A DNA stretch of 64,000 nucleotides from Pseudomonas fluorescens (GTDB lineage: Bacteria; Pseudomonadota; Gammaproteobacteria; Pseudomonadales; Pseudomonadaceae): assembly GCF_002022275.1 (NCBI RefSeq), contig NZ_MSDF01000062.1:1-64000 (forward strand), in the 5' to 3' direction. Positions within the stretch are counted from its first letter, which is position 1. Each line of letters opens with the position of its first letter. The notes beneath the pieces are model-generated. The model searched no databases. It was not told the origin of the DNA and saw nothing but the letters and a program-made list of their open reading frames with translations. Shown piece by piece: positions 1 through 7,746 of the stretch. The position numbers and the translations under genes are program-made.

Positions 1-170
1 CCGGGTTAGCCGCGCTGGGCCAAGGATGGCCCATCGCGGCGGCCCACGGATTCAAGCCGGAGTGAGGGCATGCCGAGCCTAGGCGAGGCACCGAGTGGTG
101 GGGCGAAGGCCTTTTGGTTACTTTTGGGCCTTTCCAAAAGTGACCCGCTGTAAGAGCGGAACCATACTCA
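1..170. repeat. intergenic repeat-like element (left edge)
   Basis: No gene was recognised here. The stretch contains self-complementary text such as CCTTTTGGTTACTTTTGG facing CCTTTCCAAAAG around 110-140, followed by TAAGAGCGGAACC. I recall very similar text in many intergenic spaces of fluorescens-group genomes, so it is probably a dispersed element or the decayed end of one. That recollection is not checked. The element is cut by the window edge. Confidence 0.35.
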
Positions 171-232
171 GCCGTTACCCCAGCAATGGATATGTACTCC
201 AACCAAAAACCTTTAGCGCCTAACACATAGCT

Positions 233-370
233 TTCGCGAGCAAGCCCGCTCCCACAGTTTGAATGGGGAGTGTCAGGGAGATATGGGTTGGCTGGGAGGG
301 CGCCATCGCAGGCAAGCCAGCTCCCACAGTTTGAATGGGGGGTGTCAGGGAGATTTGGGTTGGCCGGGAG
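233..370. repeat. tandem REP half-sites
   Basis: Two right-hand REP arms (GCAAGCCCGCTCCCACAG at about 240-257 and GCAAGCCAGCTCCCACAG at about 312-329) are each followed by nearly the same 40-odd bases (TTTGAATGGGG, then TGTCAGGGAGAT). The unit is duplicated with a 72-bp offset, without the matching left arms. It lies in the spacer downstream of the leftward secretion operon. Confidence 0.6.
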
Positions 371-384
371 CCAGCTGCCACATT

Positions 385-491
385 GATCGTTCCCACGCTC
401 TGCGTGGGAATGCAGCCCGGGACGCTCCGCGTCCCAAAGCGTAACGCGGAGCGTCACAGGAGGCATTCCCACGCGGAGCGTGGGAACGATC
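385..491. repeat. GATCGTTCCCACGC inverted-repeat element, full copy
   Basis: It begins GATCGTTCCCACGC and ends GCGTGGGAACGATC, with inner arms GACGCTCCGCGTC and ACGCGGAGCGTC, so the whole element can fold as nested hairpins. It sits 13 bases beyond the stop of the lipoprotein gene and may act as transcript end or mRNA stabiliser. Other copies are at 28695, 38664 (decayed), 44143 and 49131. Confidence 0.75.
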
Positions 492-504
492 AAGTCAGGC
501 CCGG

Positions 505-885
505 TCATTGCTGACCTCCAGTAGCGCCAGCCTTGGCCTCTTGCTGATCCTTACGCCGCTGCAACTGCTCCCGATCAAACCCCTCGATATACACCTGCGC
601 CGCCCGCCCAACCGGTGCGGCCATGGCAGGTCCGGTGGCGCGGCCCTGAGTCAGGTCCTGCTTACGCTCCACCATCTGCATCAAATTCAAATTATTCGCA
701 CACCCCAACGGCAACGTCGGTTTGAAATCCTCATCCAACCCGATCGTGTCAGTCGCCGGCGGCTGCTGACACTGAGTCGGCAAACCATCCGCGCGGTACT
801 CGGGTGAGTAATACACCGGCGCCAAGTGAGTCTGGCAGCCCATCAGCGCCAGGGGCAACAGCATCAACACACGCAAAACAGTCAT
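505..885 (-). CDS. CpaD-like lipoprotein of the hybrid secretion operon
   Basis: This 126-aa protein has an N-terminal hydrophobic segment ending in the lipobox LMGC, so Cys17 should be lipidated and the protein should sit at the outer membrane. The segment LGCANNLNLMQMV followed by DLTQGR resembles the conserved core of Tad-pilus CpaD proteins (GCA..NL..MV..P.DL..GR). It is much shorter than usual CpaD (about 200 aa), and the N-terminal CpaD half is not evident. It lies 13 bases after the secretin stop and is the last gene of the operon. A role as secretin partner or pilotin is inference. Confidence 0.6.
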   Translation of the reverse strand: MTVLRVLMLLPLALMGCQTHLAPVYYSPEYRADGLPTQCQQPPATDTIGLDEDFKPTLPLGCANNLNLMQMVERKQDLTQGRATGPAMAAPVGRAAQVYIEGFDREQLQRRKDQQEAKAGATGGQQ

Positions 886-898
886 CGCAGGCCCCTCC

Positions 899-2179
899 TC
901 AATTCATGTAGAAACCGAACGCCCCGCCGCTGCGCGGTCCGGTGGCCGCTGCGGTAACCGGCGGTGCGTCCAGAGGCGTGGCGAGGGTGCGACCGCGCAC
1001 CGGCTCCACGAGATACGGCGTGATCAAAATCACCAATTCGGTTTCATTGCGCTGGAAACGCTTGGAGCGAAACAGGTTGCCCAGGATCGGCAAGTCACCC
1101 AGCAAGGGCAGCTTCTCGATGTCCTGGCTGCTCTCACGCTGGAACAGGCCGGCAATGGCAAACGTCTGCCCGCTGCCGACTTCCACCCGGGTATCGGCGC
1201 GGCGCACGCTGAACGACGGCACATGGAAGTTGCCGAAATCGACGGTGCCGCCACTGACCACACTGCTGACTTCCGGACGCACTTGCAGGGCAATACGGCC
1301 GTTGGGCAGCAAGGTCGGGTTGAACAGCAGCGACACACCGAAGGACTTGTATTCAATGCCCACCAGGTCACGGTTCACCGGTACCGGAATCGCCACTTCA
1401 CCACCGGCGAGAAAGCTCGCGGTCTGGCCGGTCATGGCGGTGATATTCGGCTCGGCCAGAATCTGCAGCACACCGTTGGCCTGCAATGCGTCAAGCATGC
1501 CGTCGATGTTCACATTGCCCGAACCTGTACCCGCCGTGGCCAGGCCCCCGGCAGTCGCCGCCGCCAGGCCGCCGCCGGTGATCAGGCCAAAGGAAAACGT
1601 GCCGTTGTTGAACATCGCATTCCAGTTCACGCCGTAATGCAGCAGCTCTGAACGCGACACCTCGGCAAAGCGCACGCGCAGGTTCACCTGGGCAGAACCT
1701 GCGTATTCAGTGGTGTTGATCGCGCTTTGAAAGCCCTGGCCCTGAGGGTTGAGCAGCGCGTTAAGGTCTGTCGCTTCAGCCACCGAACCGACGGTGCCCT
1801 TGGCGATCAAGCGGTTACCGGCGCCCGTGATCTGCGCGCGGTTGCCCGGGTGCAGTTCCTGCATGGGCGCGGTGACGCCTTGGGTACCGCTGCTGACGGC
1901 CAGGTTCAGGCTCGCCAATTGTTTACCGTTTTCACCCAGGGCAATCAGGCTGGTATTGCCCGGTGCCTTGCCAAAAATGTAGAGCGTGCCCGGCGACACC
2001 ACTTGCAGGTCGGCCACGTTGGGCTCGGCCACCAGCACCGACTCCACCGGCGCAACGAAATGCAGAATGCGCCCTTCACCGGACGCCAGATTAATCGAGC
2101 CACCCGCACCCGCGGCAATTTCCTGAGCCTGGCACACACTCGCAAACACACTCAGCAACAGCATACAAAAACGCATCAT
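899..2179 (-). CDS. Secretin, Tad/RcpA-CpaC-like, in a type III secretion operon
   Basis: A 426-aa outer-membrane channel protein. Residues 1-18 form a signal peptide ending in CQAQ. Residues about 26-85 match the pilus-assembly N-terminal domain seen in CpaC (LHFVAPVESVLVAEPNVADL and IFGKAPG). The secretin domain follows at about 165-390 and includes the family motif KLPLLGDLPILGNLFRS near its end. Canonical SctC proteins are usually longer (500-700 aa) with N0/N1/N3 repeats; this compact form is like Tad secretins. Its ATG overlaps the sctV stop (ATGATGA), so translation is coupled. The neighbours point to type III export, while the sequence points to Tad ancestry. Confidence 0.75.
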   Translation of the reverse strand: MMRFCMLLLSVFASVCQAQEIAAGAGGSINLASGEGRILHFVAPVESVLVAEPNVADLQVVSPGTLYIFGKAPGNTSLIALGENGKQLASLNLAVSSGTQGVTAPMQELHPGNRAQITGAGNRLIAKGTVGSVAEATDLNALLNPQGQGFQSAINTTEYAGSAQVNLRVRFAEVSRSELLHYGVNWNAMFNNGTFSFGLITGGGLAAATAGGLATAGTGSGNVNIDGMLDALQANGVLQILAEPNITAMTGQTASFLAGGEVAIPVPVNRDLVGIEYKSFGVSLLFNPTLLPNGRIALQVRPEVSSVVSGGTVDFGNFHVPSFSVRRADTRVEVGSGQTFAIAGLFQRESSQDIEKLPLLGDLPILGNLFRSKRFQRNETELVILITPYLVEPVRGRTLATPLDAPPVTAAATGPRSGGAFGFYMN

Positions 2180-4314
2180 GAGGCAGACGCCAGGGGGGTG
2201 ACGGAAGCCGCGGCAGGCGCGCGGCGGTTAGAGATATCGGTAAGGCTTATCGTCACCAGCGCTTGCAGATTGTACTCGGTGGCGAGCTCGCGGAAGGACA
2301 GCACGGCCAGCTCGAGCTCGCCACGCAATACCAGGCGGCGCAGGCTGCGGCGCAGTTCCGGGTGCACCAGCAGCACCGCGCTGTTCGCCTCGCGAGTGTT
2401 CTCGCAGGCCTGGCGCAGTTGAACGAGCAAGGCGCGGCTGACTTCTTCAGGGATCAATTCACGTTGGGGTTCCTGGCGACGCAGTGAGGCGCGCAATTGG
2501 TCTTCCAGACCCGGGGCCAATACCAGCGCGCCGATCACCCGATTGCGGTCGGCGTATTGATGGCTGATCTGCCGCGCCAGCGCCGCACGCAAGTGTTCGG
2601 CCAAACGACCGGCATCCGTCTCGCGGGCGCCCCACTCCACCATCGCTTCGAGCAACGCGCGCTGGTTGCGGATCGACACGCCTTCGCCCACCAACAGGCG
2701 CAAGGTTTCGGCGACGCGTTGCAGCGGCACCAGGCGCAGGGCTTCTTTGACCAGTTCGCCGTAAGTGGCTTCGGTACGCTCCAGCAGCAAGCGGGTTTCC
2801 TGAATGCCGAGGAAGTCAGCGGCATAACGGCGCAGGCTGCGTTCCAGCACGCCACGCAGGACTTCGTCGGGCAGCAGGAAACCGATGCCGGCGTTGCGCA
2901 AGGTCTCTTCGTGCTGGCGTTCGATCCAGTGGGCGTTGCGGCCATTGAGCGGCGAATCAGCCTGAAGGGTCGCGATGTCGAGCAGTTGCACATGCACCGG
3001 GTCATCCTGCAACAGCAGGCAGTTGACCGGCATCTCGCCTTCGCTCACCGGCACGCCTTCCAGTGACACGCGAAAACCGCCCGGCGGAGCCTTGGTTTCC
3101 ATGTAAATGCCCGGCACCGGCACGTCCACGCCCAGCTCAGTGCGGATGTCGTGACACAAGGCTTCAATACGTTGGCGCAGCAACTGGCGCGGTGCACTGT
3201 GCGACAGGCTGTTGCCGATGGTCAGCAGCACACGGGTGTCGGGCAGCAGGTTGTCATCCAGTTCAGCCTGGACTTCCACCACTGGCTCCGGCAACTCGGC
3301 CAGCACTTCCATCTCGCCCTGGGGCAGACCGTTACGGCGGCGATACATCACAAACGCTGCGCCGCCAAAGGCCAAAGACAAACCGAGGAACACCCAGGTC
3401 GGAAAGCCCGGCAACAGGCTCACGCCGATCATGATCAAGGCGGTCAAACCCAGCGCGCGGTAGCTGGCGCCCAGTTGCTTGATGATCTCGCTGCCCAAGT
3501 CGCCGGCTTCACCGTCGCTGTTGACCCGGGTGACCACGGTACCCGCCGCCACCGAAATCAGCAGCGCCGGGATCTGTGCGATCAGGCCGTCACCCACGGT
3601 CAGCAACGAGTAGGTGTGCACCGCCACGCCGAACGGCATGTCACGCTCGATCATGCCGATCATCATGCCGCCGAGCAGGTTGACCGCCAGAATCACCAGA
3701 CCGGCGATGGCGTCACCCTTCACAAATTTCATCGCGCCGTCCATCGCGCCGAACATCTGGCTTTCACGCTCCAGGCGCGACCGGCGACGACGGGCTTCGG
3801 CCTGGTCGATATCGCCGTTGCGCAGGTCGTTGTCGATGCTCATCTGTTTGCCGGGCATCGCGTCCAGGGTGAACCGCGCGGCCACTTCCGCCACGCGCTC
3901 GGCGCCCTTGGTGATCACCACGAACTGCGCCACGGTGATGATCAGGAACACCACCATGCCCACCACCACTTGGCCGGCGATCACGAAATCACCGAAGGCC
4001 TTGACGATATGGCCGGCGTCGCCGTGCAGCAGGATCAGACGGGTGGTGGTGATCGACAAGGACAAGCGAAACAGCGTGCTCAGCAGGATCAGCGGCGGCA
4101 GCGCGGAGAACTCCACGGAATGGCCGATGTAGAACGCGACGATCAGAATCAGGATGCTCAAGGCGATATTGAGGCCGATCAGCGCATCCACCAGGTAGGT
4201 GGGCAGCGGGATGATCATCATCACAATCGCCATCAGCATGAACGCGACGATGATCACGTCAGTGCGCTGCGCGGCCATGCGCGCGAGGTTGTTCAAGCGA
4301 TTCATTGCACTCAT
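2176..4314 (-). CDS. sctV: Type III secretion export gate protein SctV (FHIPEP family)
   Basis: A 712-aa inner-membrane export-gate subunit. The N-terminal ~330 residues hold about eight hydrophobic segments (MLMAIVMMIIPLPTYLVDAL and others). They are interrupted by the conserved cytoplasmic loop with ARFTLDAMPGKQMSIDNDL and a following Arg-rich stretch, the hallmark of the FHIPEP family. The remaining ~350 residues form the cytoplasmic ring-forming domain. Length matches SctV/YscV (about 700). The start at 4314 overlaps the sctY stop (ATGA). FlhA is the flagellar paralogue, but the SctX/SctY/SctD neighbours and the secretin argue for an injectisome-type system. No sctN, sctR, sctS, sctT or sctU lies in this window. 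Confidence 0.9.
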   Translation of the reverse strand: MSAMNRLNNLARMAAQRTDVIIVAFMLMAIVMMIIPLPTYLVDALIGLNIALSILILIVAFYIGHSVEFSALPPLILLSTLFRLSLSITTTRLILLHGDAGHIVKAFGDFVIAGQVVVGMVVFLIITVAQFVVITKGAERVAEVAARFTLDAMPGKQMSIDNDLRNGDIDQAEARRRRSRLERESQMFGAMDGAMKFVKGDAIAGLVILAVNLLGGMMIGMIERDMPFGVAVHTYSLLTVGDGLIAQIPALLISVAAGTVVTRVNSDGEAGDLGSEIIKQLGASYRALGLTALIMIGVSLLPGFPTWVFLGLSLAFGGAAFVMYRRRNGLPQGEMEVLAELPEPVVEVQAELDDNLLPDTRVLLTIGNSLSHSAPRQLLRQRIEALCHDIRTELGVDVPVPGIYMETKAPPGGFRVSLEGVPVSEGEMPVNCLLLQDDPVHVQLLDIATLQADSPLNGRNAHWIERQHEETLRNAGIGFLLPDEVLRGVLERSLRRYAADFLGIQETRLLLERTEATYGELVKEALRLVPLQRVAETLRLLVGEGVSIRNQRALLEAMVEWGARETDAGRLAEHLRAALARQISHQYADRNRVIGALVLAPGLEDQLRASLRRQEPQRELIPEEVSRALLVQLRQACENTREANSAVLLVHPELRRSLRRLVLRGELELAVLSFRELATEYNLQALVTISLTDISNRRAPAAASVTPLASAS

Positions 4315-4646
4315 GCGCTGGCCCTGCGTGCGGCCAGGTAGCGTTTGAAGCACTGGCGCGCTTCGTCCTTGCGCTCGCCGTACCACAGCGCGCGGGCGCG
4401 CAACAGCAACAGGCTGGCGGACTCGCCTTCCAACGCCACCAGGCGGTCCAGCGCACCGAGGGCGCGGGTCGCGTCGCCGCTGTCGGTGAAGGCCAGCACC
4501 AGTGAGCGCAACAACACGCCGTCACGCGGCGCAACACTGACGGCGATCAGCAACATCACCAGGGCGCGCTGGGACTGGCCGTTACGCCGGTACAGCTCGC
4601 CAATGCCCTTGAGCAGTTGCACGGCGTCGTCGTTATCGCGGGCCAT
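4311..4646 (-). CDS. sctY: SctY/YscY-like TPR chaperone
   Basis: A 111-aa helical protein built of TPR-like repeats (GIGELYRRNGQSQRALVML, LVLAFTDSGDATRALGALDRL, LLLLRARALWYGERKDEARQCF). Size and repeat layout match YscY/PscY, the chaperone that partners YscX. Order also matches: in Yersinia yscX and yscY directly precede yscV, exactly as here. Its start overlaps the upstream stop (TGATG) and its stop overlaps sctV (ATGA). It is probably cytoplasmic and binds the SctX-like protein and SctV. Assignment rests on size, fold and gene order. Confidence 0.65.
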   Translation of the reverse strand: MARDNDDAVQLLKGIGELYRRNGQSQRALVMLLIAVSVAPRDGVLLRSLVLAFTDSGDATRALGALDRLVALEGESASLLLLRARALWYGERKDEARQCFKRYLAARRASA

Positions 4647-5002
4647 CAGGCATGTACCTCCGAGCGTTGCTGTTCGAGGTTGCGGCGTACTTCGATCTCT
4701 TCGCTGATCAAGGCTTGCGCCAGTTCCTTGATTTCCGGCTCGGCGTCCAGCGTCGGCAGGATGTGTTCCATCACGTGTTCCAGCAGCTCCAGGGAACGGG
4801 CGCTGCCAAACAGCAGCGAATCAACGCCGGCGGCGCTGGTGAGTTCCTCCAGGTCACTGCGCAGCGAGCGGCGGGTCTGGGTCTTGCGGGTTTTCAGGAC
4901 CGCTTCGAAGGCGGTCGCCTGGCGCGAGTTGACCGGGCGAATGGCTTCGACCGGCGCGCTGCGCACATCACTGGGAATTAACGGGCGGGGTTCGACTTTC
5001 AT
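4646..5002 (-). CDS. sctX: SctX/YscX-like secretion protein
   Basis: A 118-aa soluble protein without signal peptide. Residues about 40-118 are predicted helical. The C-terminal segment EIKELAQALISEEIEVRRNL has the same spacing of Leu, Ala, Glu and Arg as the C-terminal helix of YscX, the part that binds YscY. It stands immediately before the TPR chaperone gene, as yscX does before yscY. YscX is itself an early export substrate needed for needle assembly. The similarity is weak by eye, so the name rests largely on gene order. Confidence 0.5.
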   Translation of the reverse strand: MKVEPRPLIPSDVRSAPVEAIRPVNSRQATAFEAVLKTRKTQTRRSLRSDLEELTSAAGVDSLLFGSARSLELLEHVMEHILPTLDAEPEIKELAQALISEEIEVRRNLEQQRSEVHA

Positions 5003-5029
5003 CCCAGGGCCTTAGCTAAAAAAGCGTGG

Positions 5030-5917
5030 TCATAGCGTGAAGGTAAAGCGCTCCTCGCCCCTGGCGAGAATCACTTGGTTATTCTCGATGCGCTCCAGCA
5101 CCCAGTTGTCCGCCAGCGCTGCGCCGGGGTACAAGCGCTTGCCGCTGTCGTTGATCACATAAGGGTTGGTGCCAAACCAGACGGCCTGAAAACGCACACG
5201 CGGCCGCGCCGCATCAGCGCGTACCGTGACTTTCGGATTGAGCACGATTTGCTGCCCGTAGCGCTGATCAAAGGCCTGTTGCAACGCTACCCACTGCGGT
5301 TTTTGCGAATGTTCGAAGGTTCCGGTGGCGCTGAGTTGGCCGTTAAGATTGCTGACTTTGATGTCATCCAGATGAGCCACTTGAAGCTGCTGCTCAAACC
5401 AGGCCCTGGCTTGTTCACGGGAAGGTTTTTTAACCGCAGGCACTTCAACCACGCTGCCCGCTGAAGCCAACGGCGCTTCACCGCGAAAGGCCAACGCGCC
5501 TGCACAGAGAAACAATAAGGCGCCCGCCACAATCCACGGCGTCAGTTTGCGCGGTGCGGCGGCGGGTTTTTCTGCACCTTCAGGCAGCGCCAGGCTCACG
5601 CCCGCTGTGCCGATGCGTAGTTGCAACGGCAGGCGCGCGCGATGCCCGCTGCCTTGAGGAATACGCACATTGGCGCTCAGCAGCACATCACCGCCCAAGG
5701 CCTCGACCGCCACCTGGCCGCCTTCGAAAAACCGCAGGCGCAGGTGCAGGCCGGCAATGCCGGGATCGCTGAGTACCAGGTCGGCCGCGAGGTCCGCGCC
5801 GATGGTGTAGACGGGCTGATCGAGCACCAGGGAACTGCCCTGGTGCAAACCGCCGGTCACAGTCAGGGTCGGTGCGCCAATACCGGCGACCGGGCCCAAG
5901 GAAATCAAGGCTGTCAT
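5030..5917 (-). CDS. sctD: Inner-membrane ring protein SctD (FHA and BON-like domains)
   Basis: A 295-aa bitopic protein. Residues about 20-108 form a cytoplasmic FHA-like domain (QPVYTIGADLAADLVLSDPGIAGLHLRL read in parts). Residues about 126-144 are a single membrane segment (WIVAGALLFLCAGALAF). The periplasmic part carries a BON-like ring-building domain (about 165-235: REQARAWFEQQLQ, DDIKVSNLNGQLSATG). This order is that of SctD/YscD; the length is short for the family (about 400). An alternative ATG at 5953 adds 12 residues. I chose 5917 because AAGGGGGC lies 11 bases upstream and FHA-SctD proteins start close to the domain. The gene is separated from sctX by 27 bases. Confidence 0.8.
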   Translation of the reverse strand: MTALISLGPVAGIGAPTLTVTGGLHQGSSLVLDQPVYTIGADLAADLVLSDPGIAGLHLRLRFFEGGQVAVEALGGDVLLSANVRIPQGSGHRARLPLQLRIGTAGVSLALPEGAEKPAAAPRKLTPWIVAGALLFLCAGALAFRGEAPLASAGSVVEVPAVKKPSREQARAWFEQQLQVAHLDDIKVSNLNGQLSATGTFEHSQKPQWVALQQAFDQRYGQQIVLNPKVTVRADAARPRVRFQAVWFGTNPYVINDSGKRLYPGAALADNWVLERIENNQVILARGEERFTFTL

Positions 5918-6059
5918 ATTCGGGTTTGCCCCCTTGAGAATCACAGGCCGCATGCACGCCTGCGTGGATCAACAACGGTGCAACGTGTGTTAAGCAGTGT
6001 TTTTTTCAAGCGACAAGCGATGGGTAAACGGGCAGCGCCGGCGCCGCCCGTTTGGCAAA

Positions 6060-6221
6060 TCAGTTCTGCGGACGCTGTTTGGTAGCGTCGAGCTCAGCTT
6101 TTTTCGCGGTGCTGATTTCGGTGATCTTGGCCGACTTCTCGATAGCCATGTTGAAGGTCGCTTCCATCTTCGCGATAGCGTCGTCGGCGCCGCCTGCTTT
6201 TACTGGTGGGACATCAGCCAT
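6060..6221 (-). CDS. 53-aa protein heading the secretion operon (candidate pilin/needle subunit)
   Basis: A short frame with an excellent ribosome site (AAGGAG, 6 bases before ATG) encodes 53 residues: MADVPPVKAGGADDAIAKM, then an Ala/Lys/Glu-rich helix-like stretch and the ending KQRPQN. It has no Cys, no signal peptide and no membrane segment. It stands first in the leftward operon, about 140 bases before sctD. Small, polar, helical proteins without signal peptide in this position are typical for needle or pilus subunits (SctF, HrpA, NopA), and the strong ribosome site suits an abundant product. It is shorter than SctF (about 80 aa), and no family motif could be verified, so the role is inference. 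Confidence 0.55.
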   Translation of the reverse strand: MADVPPVKAGGADDAIAKMEATFNMAIEKSAKITEISTAKKAELDATKQRPQN

Positions 6222-6897
6222 GTTCATCTCCTTGCATCGATAGGGAAGTTATTCAGTTGCGCAACAGCAAACTGAAAGTATGCAAACCGGTGAATGCCCA
6301 AAACGTCAGACAGTGAGCTTTCGAACCGCCGTTGGTTTGCATGGGTTCCATACTACTCACGATCAAAACGCCTTCGCTGTGAAAGCTTGTGAAACGTTTC
6401 AGATACGCGGTGTGAAAGGTTTGGCTCAACCTGGCATTGAGAAAAACTCATCCCTTTGGCAGCGTTGAACTTTTGCCAAAAAATCCAAACACGCCAACAC
6501 CCAGTGTTTACGGGGCCTACCTGCCAGACCAAAACGAGGCAGTCGGCCCTTCACCTCGGTTTTAGCGCGTGTGGGCACGCCCCTTCAGCGTTTTTTTCGG
6601 GTGTGCTTCACATTTTTCGCTAATAGCCCTTTGCCCAACTTTCCAGATATTTCCATTTGTAACAAAAGCGACTTGATCATCGCGTTTGATAGCTCGGCGC
6701 GCGGGACCTTAGTGCCTGCGCACAACTAACATGGCATGACTGATTAGTACAGTTGCACTAATAGCCGAAATGTTTAGTTAGCAGCGCCTTATATATGAAA
6801 GCACTTGGTTTTGATCAGCAGCATCCCGACTCTCTGGCAGCCCGGCGCAAAAAGGAGCCGCGCCAGGCTGTTTTCCAACGCGAAAAGGTTTAATGAC
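6222..6897. other. 676-bp intergenic region upstream of the secretion operon
   Basis: No convincing gene was found. The base composition is lower in GC than the flanks. It should hold the leftward promoter of the secretion operon and the rightward promoter of the winged-helix gene. Visible signals are GAAACGTTTC (a 10-bp palindrome near 6391-6400), GGAACC on the minus strand at 6344-6349 without a CCAC partner, and ATTAGT-N8-ACTAAT at 6743-6762. Confidence 0.5.
6743..6762. promoter_or_regulatory. inverted repeat ATTAGT-N8-ACTAAT
   Basis: Perfect 6-bp arms lie 136 bases upstream of the winged-helix gene start. It could be an operator for that regulator or part of its promoter; nothing else identifies the binding protein. 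Confidence 0.3.
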
Positions 6898-7374
6898 ATG
6901 ACGTACTCGACTCGCAGCCACCTTACCGATGACGCTTCTTTCAAGATTCACTTCGGCCCGTTCCAACTGCTGCCCCAACGTCAACTGCTGCTCAAGCACG
7001 GGCAACCCGTGCCCCTGGGCAACCGCGCCCTGACCTTGCTGATCGCCCTCGCCTCGCGGCCGGGCGAATTGCTGGCGAAAACCGAATTGCTCGACCTCGC
7101 CTGGCCGAAACTGGTGGTGGAAGAATGCAACCTGCGCACGCAGATCAAGACCCTGCGCCGCGCCCTGGGCGACGATGAGTCGTCATTCATCGCCACGGCC
7201 GCCGGCCAGGGCTACCGGTTTGTCGCACCCACCTGGGTCGAGCACGCGCCGGAGCCTCAAGTGAAAGAGCCGGTGGTACTCGGCGTGTATGGCTGCAGCT
7301 ACTGCCGCGGTGCAGGGATGATGCCACTGTTCAAGCCCATGCCGCTCGCGTGGACAGATAGGCAAAACAGCTGA
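6898..7374 (+). CDS. OmpR/CadC-type winged-helix DNA-binding protein
   Basis: A 158-aa protein whose residues about 14-112 form an OmpR/PhoB-type winged helix: FGPFQLLPQRQLLLKHG, LGNRALTLLIALASRPGELL, LRTQIKTLRRALGDD and the wing GQGYRFVAPTW are the family landmarks. There is no receiver domain; the DNA-binding domain is N-terminal as in CadC and HilA. The C-terminal tail is short and of no known type (CSYC then a Pro-rich end), with no membrane segment. The start at 6898 has AAAAGG 9 bases upstream. It is next to the type III genes and divergent from them, so control of that operon is possible. The gene ends where a sodC remnant begins, so its 3' end may be altered. Confidence 0.7.
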   Translation: MTYSTRSHLTDDASFKIHFGPFQLLPQRQLLLKHGQPVPLGNRALTLLIALASRPGELLAKTELLDLAWPKLVVEECNLRTQIKTLRRALGDDESSFIATAAGQGYRFVAPTWVEHAPEPQVKEPVVLGVYGCSYCRGAGMMPLFKPMPLAWTDRQNS

Positions 7375-7389
7375 TCTGCCTGGGTTATT

Positions 7390-7620
7390 CGGGGAAAAGC
7401 CGGCAAGCACCTGGGCCCTTATGCAGACGGCCACCTGGGCGACCTGCTCGCGCTGTAGGTGAGCATGGACAGCACTTCCAGCAACCCGCTGCTGGCGCCG
7501 CGCTTGAAAACCATCGCCCAGATAAAAGGCCGTGCGCTGATGATCCATGCCGGTGGCGACAACCATTCCGACATGCCAAAACCCTTGGGTGGCGGGGTGA
7601 GCGGTTGGTGTGCGGGGTGA
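7390..7620 (+). pseudogene. sodC: remnant of a Cu/Zn superoxide dismutase gene (C-terminal part)
   Basis: In one frame the region reads GKHLGPYADGHLGDLLAL, a TAG stop at 7456-7458, and then on through LLAPRLKTIAQIKGRALMI and HAGGDNHSDMPKPLGGG to a TGA at 7618. These are the conserved C-terminal landmarks of bacterial SodC (KHxGPY, GHxGDLP, ALMIHAGGDNHSD, PLGGGG). The first ~100 residues, with the first copper ligands, are absent, and there is no start. The final 'GGGGARVACG' region is also altered (GVSGWCAG). It is a decayed fragment left between the winged-helix gene and a REP element. Confidence 0.85.
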
Positions 7621-7654
7621 TCTAAACCACTTTTATCAGGCAACAGAGATCAAA

Positions 7655-7743
7655 TGTGGGAGCGGGCTTGCTCGCGAAGGCGGTGTATCAGTTGATAAAA
7701 CTCTGACTGATACACCGCCTTCGCGAGCAAGCCCGCTCCCACA
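7655..7743. repeat. REP pair (REPIN-like) hairpin
   Basis: TGTGGGAGCGGGCTTGCTCGCGAAGG faces its reverse complement ending GCTCCCACA, with inner arms GGTGTATCAGT / ACTGATACACC. It is a perfect long hairpin just beyond the stop of the Dyp peroxidase gene. Confidence 0.85.
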
Positions 7744-7746
7744 GTT

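Noticed and set aside
153..180. GGAACC followed at 16 bases by CCAG, near a hrp box
   Set aside because: It lies in a dispersed repeat, the -10 part lacks CCAC, and no gene follows in that direction.
259..444. 61-codon frame in the left-edge repeats
   Set aside because: It consists of the duplicated REP flank and part of the GATCGTTCCCACGC element, so it is repeat sequence and not a gene.
6327..6349. GGAACC on the minus strand upstream of the secretion operon as a hrp box
   Set aside because: No CCAC at 15-17 bases; only the -35 half matches.
7375..7640. Functional small gene after the winged-helix regulator
   Set aside because: The only similarity is to the C-terminal end of SodC with an internal stop, so it is a remnant.
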